Source of the DNA: Anarhynchus alexandrinus
Lineage: Eukaryota; Chordata; Aves; Charadriiformes; Charadriidae
Reading direction: 5' to 3'
NCBI GenBank assembly: GCA_008711295.1
Contig: VUYV01000332.1
Span: forward strand, 447,423 to 511,422
Length of the DNA stretch: 64,000 nt
The number at the start of each line of letters is the position of its first letter. The stretch's first letter is position 1. Below the pieces are notes generated by a model. It searched no databases. It was given only the letters and a program-made list of their open reading frames with translations, and was not told where the DNA came from. The position numbers and the translations under genes are program-made. Shown here one piece after another: positions 36,900 through 47,484 of the stretch.

Positions 36900-37870
36900 T
36901 GGGTCATAGGGCTGGGGGGAACCCTCGGAAATCATCCCGGCAACTCAGGTCTTCAGAGTCAGCTGCCCTTGTAATTTCTGGTACAGCCTTGTCTAAACTT
37001 CCTGCGAGATCTTTGTAACCTCCTAATTTATTCTGATGTTTACCATGGTTAATGTACCCTGCCTGCAGTACAAGCCTGTGACTTCTTATCCTATTTACTT
37101 GGGGAACAGTGTTCCTTTTCCCTCCATAGAAATGGTTCATGAATTTGAAAACAGTTGTCACGTGGCCCTTCTCTTTCCTCCTCTTAAAAGGAACCAGCTC
37201 CTATTCATTATCTATTTCTTCACAGGCTATATTTTCTACACCCCTGCTATTTTTCATTCATGTTTTCTGAATTTATGTAAGTTGTTAATTTATTCTAGAA
37301 ATACACTGTAATCGACCTAAAGACTTGCCTGGCAGAACGGAAAAAAAGATGACTATTTCAGATATCCTATGAGTTTTTCTGCTGTTCATAAACCCCAGGA
37401 CAGCACCACCCTTTTTGCAAATGGAAAACATTTTTGTTTTAAAATTCATTATGATTCACAAAAAAGGCTCTAATCCTTTCCTGCTGAATATTTTGTCTAC
37501 CAACTGCTTCCCAGGTTATATAGCTGATATTTTTTTTTTTTTTCTGCCTGGCTGTAACATCTTGCACTTGCTCCTATTGAAAAAGAACATACTTTTTCAG
37601 ACTATGTCTCCAGTTTGTCAAGATCATTCTGAACTGCAAAATCATCTCGAAAGGTGCCAGTAACCCTTGCCAGTCTAGTGCAATCTGCATATTTATTGTG
37701 CATGCCTTTTATTTCATTACATAGATATTCCTAATATTACATAGTACATTTGTAACAGCCTTCCTTCTCGACAGTTAACTACCATTAATTCTCTAAGCGC
37801 AGTTTTTGATTTAAGTTTACGCTCACACTGTGGTGTTTGGATGTAGACCTTTATGAAAGTTCATTTCCTA
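36900..37870 (-). mobile_element. ancient CR1/L3-like LINE, strongly diverged
   Basis: On the minus strand the order of CR1 ORF2 segments is preserved. Examples are GGAACCAGCTCCTATTCATT, then ATTTTCTACACCCCTGCTAT (37230s), TCTAATCCTTTCCTGCTG (37468s), CATCTTGCACTTGCTCCTAT (37558s), CAGTTTGTCAAGATCATTCT (37610s) and TGCAATCTGCATATTTATTG (37680s). These match, from memory, old amniote CR1/L3 consensus segments at roughly 70 percent. No open frame survives. Boundaries are approximate and the element may extend further right. Confidence 0.72.
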
Positions 37871-39677
37871 TTAAAATTTAGCTCTGATAATATAAAGTTT
37901 ATTGTCTGCTTCATGACAAGTTCATTCTTCCTGCATTTCAAAGACAGTCTCTCTTTCTTCACTTGATCAACGTTTGGGTGTATGTGCTAAACATGAGCAG
38001 GTTCCTGTCTCGGATCTACAAATTGTAGATCTTTAAAGTAGGTATCTTTTGTATATCTTTTCAATTTTTTTGATCTTCAGCACTTCAAGGATGATCTTTG
38101 TCCTTCATTCCTTAGCAAGAACCTTTTAGTGGCTTTAAAGCAAAACCTCTGTATCGTATTGAGCATTCTCAAAACAAATAGAAAACACACTGTCTTAGCG
38201 ATTGTCTGCTGATAGCTTTAATTATTTTCTACAAGGTTTCATCACTAGTAATGTGTTTGGCAATCACAGTTCACATTCTTTTCTGAAACTGATCAATTTA
38301 AAAAAAAATAATTTTAACATGCACAGCTGTTAAACAGATTATCTGGATATTAACCATGCTTTTGGTAAATATTCTGGAGTGTATTTACAAATATCATATG
38401 TCTCTCAGATTTGTGTCCCATTTCCAACTGAAAGATTTCAAGATGAAAGAAACCCTTCAGTATTTCTGTGCGAACTATTTGCTCGGGTTCTTTCAGCAAT
38501 CATAACCTATAATTTGTGATCGTTTTAGCTAACGTAGGCACGCCGTAACTAACGGTGCAAAACATGTTACTCCTTTGGGCTGTGGCTCCAGCCTATTTTA
38601 TTTTAAAGTGGGTTAACATATAACTTTTGTTAGATTTTGTCACGTACAGACCAAGAGCGTCATATTCCTGTGAGATAATTGCACGCTATACCTTCCTTGT
38701 GAGTCATCTGTGGAAATCTAGTTAAATGAGTATTATCGTTGTACCTAACACTCAGGCATCTTTAATGCTTTCCATTTCCCCTCGTCATTAAGATTTGCAT
38801 CTCACGGCTTTTGGATGTGGCAGTGTGCTCATACTCGCAGGGCCGTTACCAGTCCCAGTGCCTGGAATAAGCACTTAGACATAATCTTGACATAAATTAT
38901 TATCCTAAGGAAACGTTGTACTTTGTCTATATTTACTAAGGCAAACATATTAAGGATGGCCACAAACTTATTGAGATCTATCTGTATACTTAGTGGTAAA
39001 TTCCCCTCAGCTTTGGTATTTTCTCTTGCGTAGTATTTACATTACTGCTTGTTTAGCTCTGGGATAGGAACTCTGCTGCTTCCCATGCTGCTCAAAAATT
39101 CTTGTCATATTCTTACACTGTTTTTTTTTTTCCATAGCAGAATCTCATCTAGACCTTTTTGTTCCTGACACTATTCAAAACTCATTGCATTTACATGTGA
39201 AATATCTTCGGTGCTGAACAGAAACCAGACAACAATCTCCAGAATGGCTCTCAAGAAGAGTACAGGTTGAACATAAAATGCGTATTTAGGTTTTCGTAAG
39301 ACCTGTGAGAACTGTGCTAACACATCAAATGTAAAGAATATGCCCATATCTCTCACATCAATATTCTGCACTTTTTAGGTGGAGTTAAGTGGGTTTTTCT
39401 ATGCAAAAAAAAAAGAGACCCTGCCTCTGATGGTCCTTCTGCTTTTAATAGGATAACCAGGCTAGGATATCTGTTACCTTCTGCATCCTAGTACTGGGAA
39501 TTATTCTAAAGGCAAGAATTACTGGAAGATCAATTTCTTTTGGCTATATCTTGTGCTCAGATGAGAATCTCTCTACCCTTTGAAAATATTTTCAAATTTT
39601 GCCTCTTTTGTTCCAGCTTTTTGGTGCTCCAAAACCCATTTTCTTTGAGACCTGGGATTTGAGATTAGTCCTATATT
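37871..39677. other. unique DNA, possibly further decayed LINE
   Basis: No feature can be called. Parts may be a continuation of the ancient CR1 but are too diverged to support by eye. Confidence 0.45.
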
Positions 39678-40545
39678 CTCATAGTCACTGAATAGCTGAG
39701 GCTGGAAGGAACCTTGGGAGATCATCTACTCCAACCCTCCCAAGTCTGAAAGGGTGAAATAGAGCAGGTTGCTCAGGGCTGTGTGCCACTGGGCTTTGAA
39801 TATCTCCAAAGATGGACACTTCAGAGCCTCTCTGAGCAATCTGTTCCAGTATTTCATCGAGCTTATGGTAATTTTTTTTTTTCTTTTGCTTAAATGAAGT
39901 TTACTCTATTGTGCCCATTGCCTCTTATCCTTTTGCTGGGCACCACTGGGAAGAGTCTGGGTCTGTCTTCTCTACTTATCCATCAGGTGTTTATACACAC
40001 AGGTAAGATCCCCCTGAGCCTCCTCTTCTCCAGGCTGAACAGTCCCAGCTCTCTCAGCCTCTTCTTGTACGTCAGATGCTCCAATGACCTAATCATCTGT
40101 GTGGCCCTTTGGTGGACTCTCTCCAACGTACTTATGTCTCTCTTGTACTGAGGAGCCCAGAACTGAACCCACTACTCCAGTTGTGAGTCTCAGTGCTGAG
40201 TAGAAGGCAAGCATCACCTCCATCTACTTGCTGCTGACAGTTTTCCTCGTTTCCTCGTTCAATCACAGGATGCTGCTGGCCGCCTTTGCCGTGAGGGCAC
40301 AATGCTGGCTCGTGTTCAACTTGGTGTCCACCAGGAACCCCAGGTCTTTTTCTGCAAAGCTGCTTTCCAACTGGTCAGCTGCCAGCATGTATTGGTGCAT
40401 GGGGTTGTTCCTCCCCAGCTGGTGACTTGGCATTTGCCTTTGTTGAACTTTATGAAATTCCTGTCGGCCAATTTCTCCAGATTGTTGAAACTTTCCTCTA
40501 AGCCAGTGTGCTGTTGCCAGTCTCGTTATTCATCTTATGTAGTCC
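39678..40545 (-). mobile_element. CR1 retrotransposon, older and decayed
   Basis: The left edge is TCATAGTCACTGAATAGCTGAGGC, a diverged CR1 3' end. The segments CTTCTCCAGGCTGAACAGTC, GTGTGGCCCTTTGGTGGACT and TGGTGCATGGGGTTGTTCCT follow in correct reversed order to about CTTTGTTGAACTTTATGAAA and a little beyond. A T-rich expansion has grown at about 39871-39886. The plus-strand open frames here (39894-40151, 40228-40425, 40302-40559) are antisense and not genes. Confidence 0.92.
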
Positions 40546-41178
40546 GTAACATAACTTAGTAAAAATGTGAAAAGTCATAATGCATTTTATTGGAGTTCTT
40601 GCAGTTTTTTCCAGTGCCATGTATTGCCTTTGTGATGTTTTCAGTTACAGAAAGTGCAGGTCCATGGTGTTGGAGGGGAACAAAATTAGGACTGTCTGGT
40701 TCTTATCGTATGAAATTCTTGCATAAGGACTATGTGTACCATCTTTAATATGACTCTTTTGGTTACTTGAATTTCACTTCTTTCTAGTCTTACATTGGCT
40801 AGCCTTTCTTTGTAACCACGTGAGTCTTAGTTACTTTCAAAGATGTGTTTATTATTCTGAGCTCTCTCTTCTTTTCTGACGCTAGGGTGTTGCCTGGACT
40901 CCCTAACTCCCGAAATTCAGTTATCAGGAAAATATTGTATTACTAACACTTTACGCAGGCCTGTTACCTTTACTGTGCCCCTCTTCAGCATCATGGTAGA
41001 CTGAAAAACATCTAAGCAGAATATGAAGAAACATATCTTTTTACTGAAATATCCTTAATATACAATTTAGAAACTAAAAAAAAACCACAAGGTTGGGACA
41101 TGTATAAAAAAGTGGGAACAAGAACAATATTTTATTTATCCTGCAAAGCCTGCAGAGGATGTTGCTGGTTTAGGAAGA

Positions 41179-41200
41179 GAACTGAAATATATTTCAGTTC
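41179..41200. repeat. perfect 22-bp palindrome
   Basis: The half-site GAACTGAAATA is followed immediately by its exact complement, with no spacer. A partial third copy of the outer half (ATTTCAGT) follows within 10 bases. It could be a cruciform or a dimeric binding site. Function is not known. Confidence 0.8.
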
Positions 41201-42094
41201 ATTTCAGTGAACCCTGTGATCAATATTATTAGTAAAAAAGAAGCTAATATAGTTGGTAAGTGAAATTATATGCTTTTTTATATTTCAATTATTAAACTCA
41301 CAGAACTTACCATTGGGTGTGTAATCAGGGGCCAAAGGGACAAATCATCATCTGAACCATCTCCCACCAAAAAAAAAACCCTAACCCATTTAAAAAATAC
41401 TGTAATTTCTGAGGAAAAATTAAGCTAAACTGAATTTGTGCAGAAACATGAGTCTGGGATTTAAAAAAAAAAACAAACAACAAAAAACAAATCCTTCATT
41501 CTGTAATGTAACTTGACAAAACAATTAGGAGAGAGGACCTGTTTCAGAACTGAGCTCCTAATATCCTCTGAACATTTCTTCTAAAAGGAAATGAATATTC
41601 CTATGGGATTAGAACCACAATGAATAAGAAGGGAAGCACCCGTCAGCATGCCCATTAAATATAGAATTACAGTAGGGCAGTAGACCACTGTAGCCTTTCA
41701 AGGATGACATTGTCTTTGACTTTCCTGAGCCTTTGTTGTACTATTGCAATTTGCTTTCTAGAATTTCATCCCTTCTTCCTGTATTTTAATTTTTAAGTAT
41801 CTTATTAACTCGGTCTCTCTCTTCCATCTTTCAAATATTTTTTTTGTTCTGTTATTTGATAGGTTTTTTATAAAATGGTGTGAATATGTGCAGGTTTTCT
41901 CCTTTGCCTTATTAGTTGGGGAGAATGTATCAGAAGAATAGATGAAGTCCTGTTTGAGTTTTATAAGTACTTTTCCTCGCAGCTGAGATCATCCCTCAGC
42001 TGTATTGCCCAGCCCTTAGTGTTGAGGATGTGTATGGCCTCGCCCATTCAAGAATACGCACAAAATTGTCCTCAAAACACACCTACGACAATAT

Positions 42095-42382
42095 ATGTCT
42101 GCTCAGGATGGAATTTCTTTGGGGAATGAGGCTAAATTTGACAATGAGGTTGTGACAGGTGTTTCTCGCATCCTTTTAATTGTCCTTGACATGATGTCTA
42201 GCAGGGGTAGCCGCAGGGCGGCCACCATTGCACTGGGATGGCAGCCAGCCCTTCTTTCCCCTGCCATATGCAAGTCCTTTGTGTTGCTTGAATTCTTCTC
42301 CTCCTTCCCCGTTTTTAAAAAATTCCTCAAGAACACCAGGCGTACTTTTTTTTGCCCACAGCAACTGAAAAATATCCCGTGA
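42095..42382 (+). CDS. 95-codon ORF, unidentified, low confidence
   Basis: The frame starts MSAQDGISLGNEAKFDNEV and includes SSRGSRRAATIALGWQPALL. The interval is somewhat GC-richer than its surroundings. Two minus-strand frames (42103-42336, 42176-42364) are open across the same bases, so low stop density alone could explain it. No domain is recognised. Confidence 0.08.
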   Translation: MSAQDGISLGNEAKFDNEVVTGVSRILLIVLDMMSSRGSRRAATIALGWQPALLSPAICKSFVLLEFFSSFPVFKKFLKNTRRTFFCPQQLKNIP

Positions 42383-43259
42383 GACCTCCTATCTTCACTT
42401 GCTGAGTTGTATTGGTTTCAGTAGGACAGAGTTATAACAACGTTGTGCATTTTTGAAATTGCCTCCGAAATAGTGACAGTAGAGAAATGTTTTTGGCAAT
42501 GTTTATACTAGCGCAAGATAAAACCTAACTTAAAAAACTAGGCTTGTAACAGTATGACAGATTTCTACTTATTTTGCTAAGCATAAAAACTGAGAAAAAT
42601 AAATCAACTTCCCAACAGGTTTGGTAAAATATTTATTTCAGGAGCCTTTTATGTTTAAATATGTATAACTCCTATAGAGATCTTTGAGATGTAACACAGC
42701 GACAAATTTTTCAACTCTTATATCATTAACTTCACCACGCTGCACATTACTATTTTAAAAATATATACAGAATCAAAGCTGCCTGTTAAGTCATGTGAAA
42801 AGGTGGTATGGTGGTTTGACCCCTTAATTAAGGAAATTGGTTTATTTCACAACACCAAGAGTTACAGTAACCACTGATTTCTATTTTTATTGGCAGTTTC
42901 TGCACAGATATCAAGAAATTCCTATAGTCCTGTGGAAGTTAGTATGTTGGGGTTGGTTTTTTTTCTGCAGGAGATCCCTTCAAATCCATGTGTGAAGGAG
43001 AGAAGCGCTACTGGCTTTACTCTCCTTTTTTTTTGGATAAACATCAGAATTATGTGGTCTTCAGCAGTGCCAATTCTCAGTGCTTTCTAAGAGCTAAATA
43101 GATTCAAAAATCAAAGAAACTTCCAAATATAGCTTTTGGAAATTGATAAATGTTTTAGCATTATAAATTTCACAGAAAGGAGAGAAAAAAACAGAGCTAA
43201 ATATGTATTAATGGATTTTCTCAGTTCTGGGAATATCCTCCTATGATTTCTGTTGTAAA

Positions 43260-43445
43260 GTGTTAAATACAAAGTGGCAACCAGTGATGAATGGCATTCT
43301 TCAGGGGTCGATACTGGGACTGGTGCAGTTCGACATCTTTGTTGGCGACATGGATGTTGGGGTGGAGTGCACCCTCAGCAAGTTTGCCTATGACACCAAG
43401 CTGTGTGGAACGGTCGACACGCTGAGGGGAGGGATGCCATCCTGA
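43260..43445 (+). pseudogene. CR1 RT core fragment, catalytic motif altered
   Basis: The frame contains NGILQGSILGLVQFDIF (RT motif B) and [17 protein letters not shown]. The expected catalytic FADD is FAYD, so the first aspartate is replaced. The frame then stops at 43445. It is a dead fragment. Confidence 0.85.
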
Positions 43446-44134
43446 GGGACCTGGACAGGCTGGAGAGGTGGGCCCGTGTCAACCTCCTGAAGTTCAACAA
43501 GGCCAAGTGCAAGGTCCTGCACATGAGTCAGGACAATCCCAAGCACAAATAGAGGCTGGGTGGAGAACGGCTTGAGAGCAGCCCTGAGGAGAACGACTCG
43601 GGGGTTTTGGTGGATGAGAAGCTCACCATGAGCCAGCAATGTGTGATCGCAGCACAGAAAGCCAACCGTATCCTGGGCTGCACCCCCTGCGGCGTGGACA
43701 GCAGGGCGAGGGAGGGGATTCTGCCCCTCCACTCTGCTCTGGTGAGTCCCAACCTGGAGTATTGCGTCCAGATTTGGAGTCCCTGGCACAAGAAGGACAT
43801 GGACCTGTTGGAGTAGGTCCATATGAGGGCCACAAAGATGATCAGAGCGCTGGAGCCCCTCTGCTGTAACAACAGGCTGAGAGAGTTGGGGTTGTTCAGC
43901 CTGGAGAAGAGAAGGCTCTTGGGAGACTTTAGAGTCCCTTCTGGTCCCTAAAGGGGCCACATGAGAGCTGGGGAGGGGCTTTTTACAAAGGCATGTGACA
44001 ATAGGATGAGGGATAATGGCTTCAAACTGGAAGAGGGGAGATTTAGATTAGATATTAGGAAGAAATTTTTCACTCTGAGGGTGGTGAGGCACTGGAACAG
44101 GTTGCCCAGAGAAGCTGTGGCTGCCCCATCCCTG
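43262..44134 (+). mobile_element. CR1 retrotransposon fragment (first part of a chimera)
   Basis: The copy starts near the RT motif-B region (GGCATTCTTCAGGGGTCGAT) and follows the same CR1 type as the 34.6-kb and 55.4-kb copies. It stops abruptly at GCTGCCCCATCCCTG. About 130 bp of the normal 3' end are absent. The sequence jumps at 44134 into a different CR1 type. Confidence 0.93.
43607..43816 (+). pseudogene. CR1 ORF2 C-terminal fragment
   Basis: [37 protein letters not shown] and LHSALVSPNLEYCVQIW are CR1 C-terminal blocks. The frame is cut by a stop at 43816 where CR1 normally reads LERVQ. The longer minus-strand frame at 43388-43960 is its antisense shadow. Confidence 0.85.
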
Positions 44135-44316
44135 AAAGGCTGAGGGACTTGGCTCTTTTTAGTCTGGAGAAGAGAAGACTGAGGGGGGATCTTATCAATG
44201 CTTATAAATACTTAAAGGGATGGTGCCAGAGGGTGGGAACAGTCTTTTTTCAGTGGTGCCCAGTGATAGGACAAGAGGTAATGGGCACAAACTCGAACAT
44301 AGGAAGTTCCCCTCAT
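44134..44316 (+). mobile_element. internal CR1 fragment of a second type (second part of a chimera)
   Basis: From GAAAGGCTGAGGGACTTGGC to about CATAGGAAGTTCC the sequence follows the CR1 type seen at 27930-28822, including the GATCTTATCAATGCTTATAA segment deleted from that copy. It is an internal piece with neither 5' nor 3' end, fused directly to the preceding CR1 fragment in the same orientation. One G is shared at the junction. Confidence 0.88.
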
Positions 44317-47300
44317 CCACTGGGTCCAACACTGCTCTCTTAGGTTGCACTTTGTTTTCTTTGTCAGCTAAAGCTGTCCTCTTTAGTTTCCATTTGGGCA
44401 GAGTGAAATAACATCGCATGTACTTCTGGTAACCTGTGGCCACGTAGGATCTCATAACACAGAACAAAGCAAGATAGAAGACCAGATAGGTTTTTAAGTG
44501 GATTGTCCGTAAAGCCTTGTACGTCACGAAATCTGTGCTGTCATCTCTTGGTATAGGTGACTGGTCTCATTTTGCAGTCTGTCCATGTTCCTGCAGAGTC
44601 GTTCAGAGTCATACATTAGCTCAGATGTGTCTAAATCCCCAACAACCACAGACGGATTTCTGGACAATACCACGAGACACCTGAGCTATTCCCTTCTGTA
44701 GACTCTTCTCTGTGCCTTCTGATATATTTTCCCCTGCAAATGCAGATCAAAGTTATGACTAATCAGGAGGAAAATTGTTATTTTCTTTTATCAGTGTCGA
44801 TTACACTATAAATGATCTTTTGTAAGCTTTTTATGCAATGCTAAATATTACTATAAGTCTAATGGAAAAAATTTTCTTAATCAAATATTTATTTGTTAGC
44901 TATAAATATATAGAGAGAATAAAGACATCTTTGCTTATTTATTTCTGCAGACTTTATTTTGCAGAGTGCTAAAAATGAACATTCTATTGGGGAAAAAAAA
45001 GAATTCATTTATATTTGCAGAATTTTAATATATATAGCATGTGTTATCTGTAATACATAGCTTGACCCATTCTGACCTATTTTTGTGGCTTGTATTCACC
45101 TGGGAAGCTTTGTCTTGGATATGGCTATTATAATGAAGATTTACACTTAGAATATCTGCATTAGAAGATGATACTCTATTAACTATCTTGTGTAGAAGTG
45201 AATACTGCTTGAGTGAACAGGTATAAATAGGAACATGTGTCAACTCAAAGCTTCATGACAGATGCATTTAGATATAACACATGATACATCACAAAGTAAC
45301 ATCTTAGCCAGGAAACTTGAAAAGACCTGGTTTTCTAAAGAATGCAAAGATGAAAGACAATGTTTTCCAGGGAGAGATGCCTTTATATTTACTTCTGAAA
45401 GCTCCAGGCCTTCAGAAAGTGTTTTAATAGGTATTTGTTATTTGACTCTATGTGGATAATTACCGGGTCAAACTTCTTTCTCATTTTCTTCTCTTTATTC
45501 AGTCTGTGCGTCAGAGCTGGCACGATGCTAACTTTTCCTTCCTTGGATGCTCTGAGTGATGAGGCAGAACCATGGTGGAGGAGGGAGAGGTCCCCTAATT
45601 AGTTGCTCAGGTTGGAAATGCAGTTTATTCTTGGATACACCCTTCAGGAGTAAACACCGTACTAAACTGATTTTGCTTTCCTGGCTCACACCGCCACTTA
45701 TGCTGTCCCCTTCCTCACAACCAAGCAGCACTCAGCACAAGCCGTGAAAACAACGGAAACTTTCTTCTTTAGTTTTGGAGAGAAAAAAGTACTTTTTTTT
45801 GGCTTTCTATTAAGTATTCAGGAAGCACTAGTCCCTTGAGGAGAGAAATTTTATAAACAGGAACGTCGAGACTGGGTCAGCAATTACTGAATCTCAACTT
45901 AAAAACCATATTTTTTTGTTTTGACACAAGCTGTGTCTCCCACAGCTCAGCTTAGGGGATTGAAATTGACCCAGTTGTGTTGATCTCAGTCTGCTAAACT
46001 GGGACATTAACCTACAGCTACAGCTAGGGGAAAGGATTAGATTACTTAACATCATAGCTAATGTCAGTTTGATTGTGGTTTCCTCTTATTCAGATAAAGC
46101 GGGAACAAATAAAGTTATTCAATGTCTTTTGTTTCACAAGGAAGTTGAAGTAGACTGACGACATATAATCCTAATCACTTTTATTTAGGAACATTAAAAC
46201 CAATTCATTGATGCCTTTTATTCTGAATTTCATGCTTGCTTAGAGAATATTCTCATTGACCTCAGGATCAGAAACACACTTGTGTAACAGATGCAAAACC
46301 CTGTCTCTTTCCCCCAGAATTAATCTTTATGAATCTTATGTAGCTGTAATAAGAATGTTATTGAAGCCCCGACAGCCATTAAAAATAGACCGGTGACAAT
46401 ACAGCAAACAAAAGGCTCTCCTCGAGAAGACAACTCATGCAAGCCCTAACCAAGATTTCGGAAGGCTGTAAACTGCAAATCACCAAATGCAGCCCAAGGA
46501 GCAGCCGTGGCCAGCAAAGGCACTGAGTTGTAGAGGGTGGATGGGGGGACCAAGAGGTCTCTCTGGTCCCTGTGGTCGCGGATGGTGAGGCAGGCTTCCC
46601 AGGTGAGATCTAAGTTCTCTCACGCCTGGACCTTCACCTCCTACGGGACCGATTGCCGGCTGCAGGCTGTACGCGGCTTTTTTTGTCATCCTCAGAGTTT
46701 CCGTCTGAAACCGAGCAATAATGATGGAAGAACAGCAAAGTGCCGTTAGTGGAAACTGCAGAGTTACCACAAAGTGTTTTAAGGAAATGTTACACTTAAA
46801 TATGAAGACAAAGGTCAAACAAAAGAGATGCCTTATCCTGTATAATGTACATCATGTTGCTCAGATCCCTGAGCTGGGTACAGCGTAAGTCTGCGGGGAG
46901 TCAGTAAGTATGTGTATGTGACTTATTACTCTGACATGACACTATTATGTTTTAGTTTTTAGCATTTTTAAAGAGTAGGTAATAGTTATGAGAGATGAGG
47001 AACTTGGAATTAAGTACTGCAGTTATACACAGAAGGATAATTTGTGTTTGATAAATTGTCCTGAGCCTGTTAACTAATAATACAATTTTTTTAAGTAGCA
47101 TCTTGCCAGTAGAAAAAAGAGGTAGTATCATTATTAATGTCTAAACTATAGTGTGTTTCACACAGGATTATGGTAAAGGTCAGACCATGTTTCGCTGAAT
47201 TAAAAGCTATTCTGAGCTATAGCATTCCTAATCAACTCAGACCTAAAGGTGCATAGCTCAATTATAATGAGGCACAATGAATTTAAATAAACTGTGCAAC

Positions 47301-47412
47301 ACTGTGTAGTGATTTATAAATGCACTGTGATATCCTTTTAACTCATTAGCAATGAATGATACTACTATATGTATTCTCCAGTATTTTCTGCTGTGTAATT
47401 ATTTTTACTCAC
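44317..47412. other. unique DNA, no gene seen
   Basis: AT-rich, apart from a CpG-containing patch at about 46480-46700. That patch has a donor-like CCCAG|GTGAGA at 46602 but no convincing acceptor. No known repeat is seen. Confidence 0.5.
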
Positions 47413-47484
47413 CGTGCTTCTTAGAGAAGCCACCTTTTGTTGTTCCTTTGTAACACGCAGGATGCTAAATGCAACAGGGGCTTT
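47413..47484 (-). other. candidate 72-nt exon, minus strand
   Basis: On the minus strand a strong pyrimidine tract (GTTTTTCTTTTTCTGTG) ends in TTTATCAAG before position 47484, and ACG|GTGAGT follows 47413. The 72 nt are exactly 24 codons in phase 0 and read KAPVAFSILRVTKEQQKV, then ASLRST. The frame is also open through the acceptor for some codons upstream. The AAG acceptor is less common than CAG. No family is recognised. Confidence 0.2.

Larger units (their letters stand above)
40546..43261. other. unique DNA with a palindrome and one modest ORF
   Basis: Nothing repetitive is seen apart from A-rich runs near 41461-41490. The palindrome at 41179-41200 and the ORF at 42095-42382 are described separately. 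Confidence 0.5.

Noticed and set aside
39894..40559. Three plus-strand ORFs of 65-85 codons
   Set aside because: They lie on the antisense strand of the reversed CR1 at 39678-40545.
43388..43960. 190-codon minus-strand ORF
   Set aside because: Antisense shadow of the plus-strand CR1 at 43262-44134.
46537..46605. Exon-like segment ending at CCCAG|GTGAGA
   Set aside because: Good donor-like site but no upstream pyrimidine tract or acceptor. It lies in a GC-rich patch where such words arise easily.
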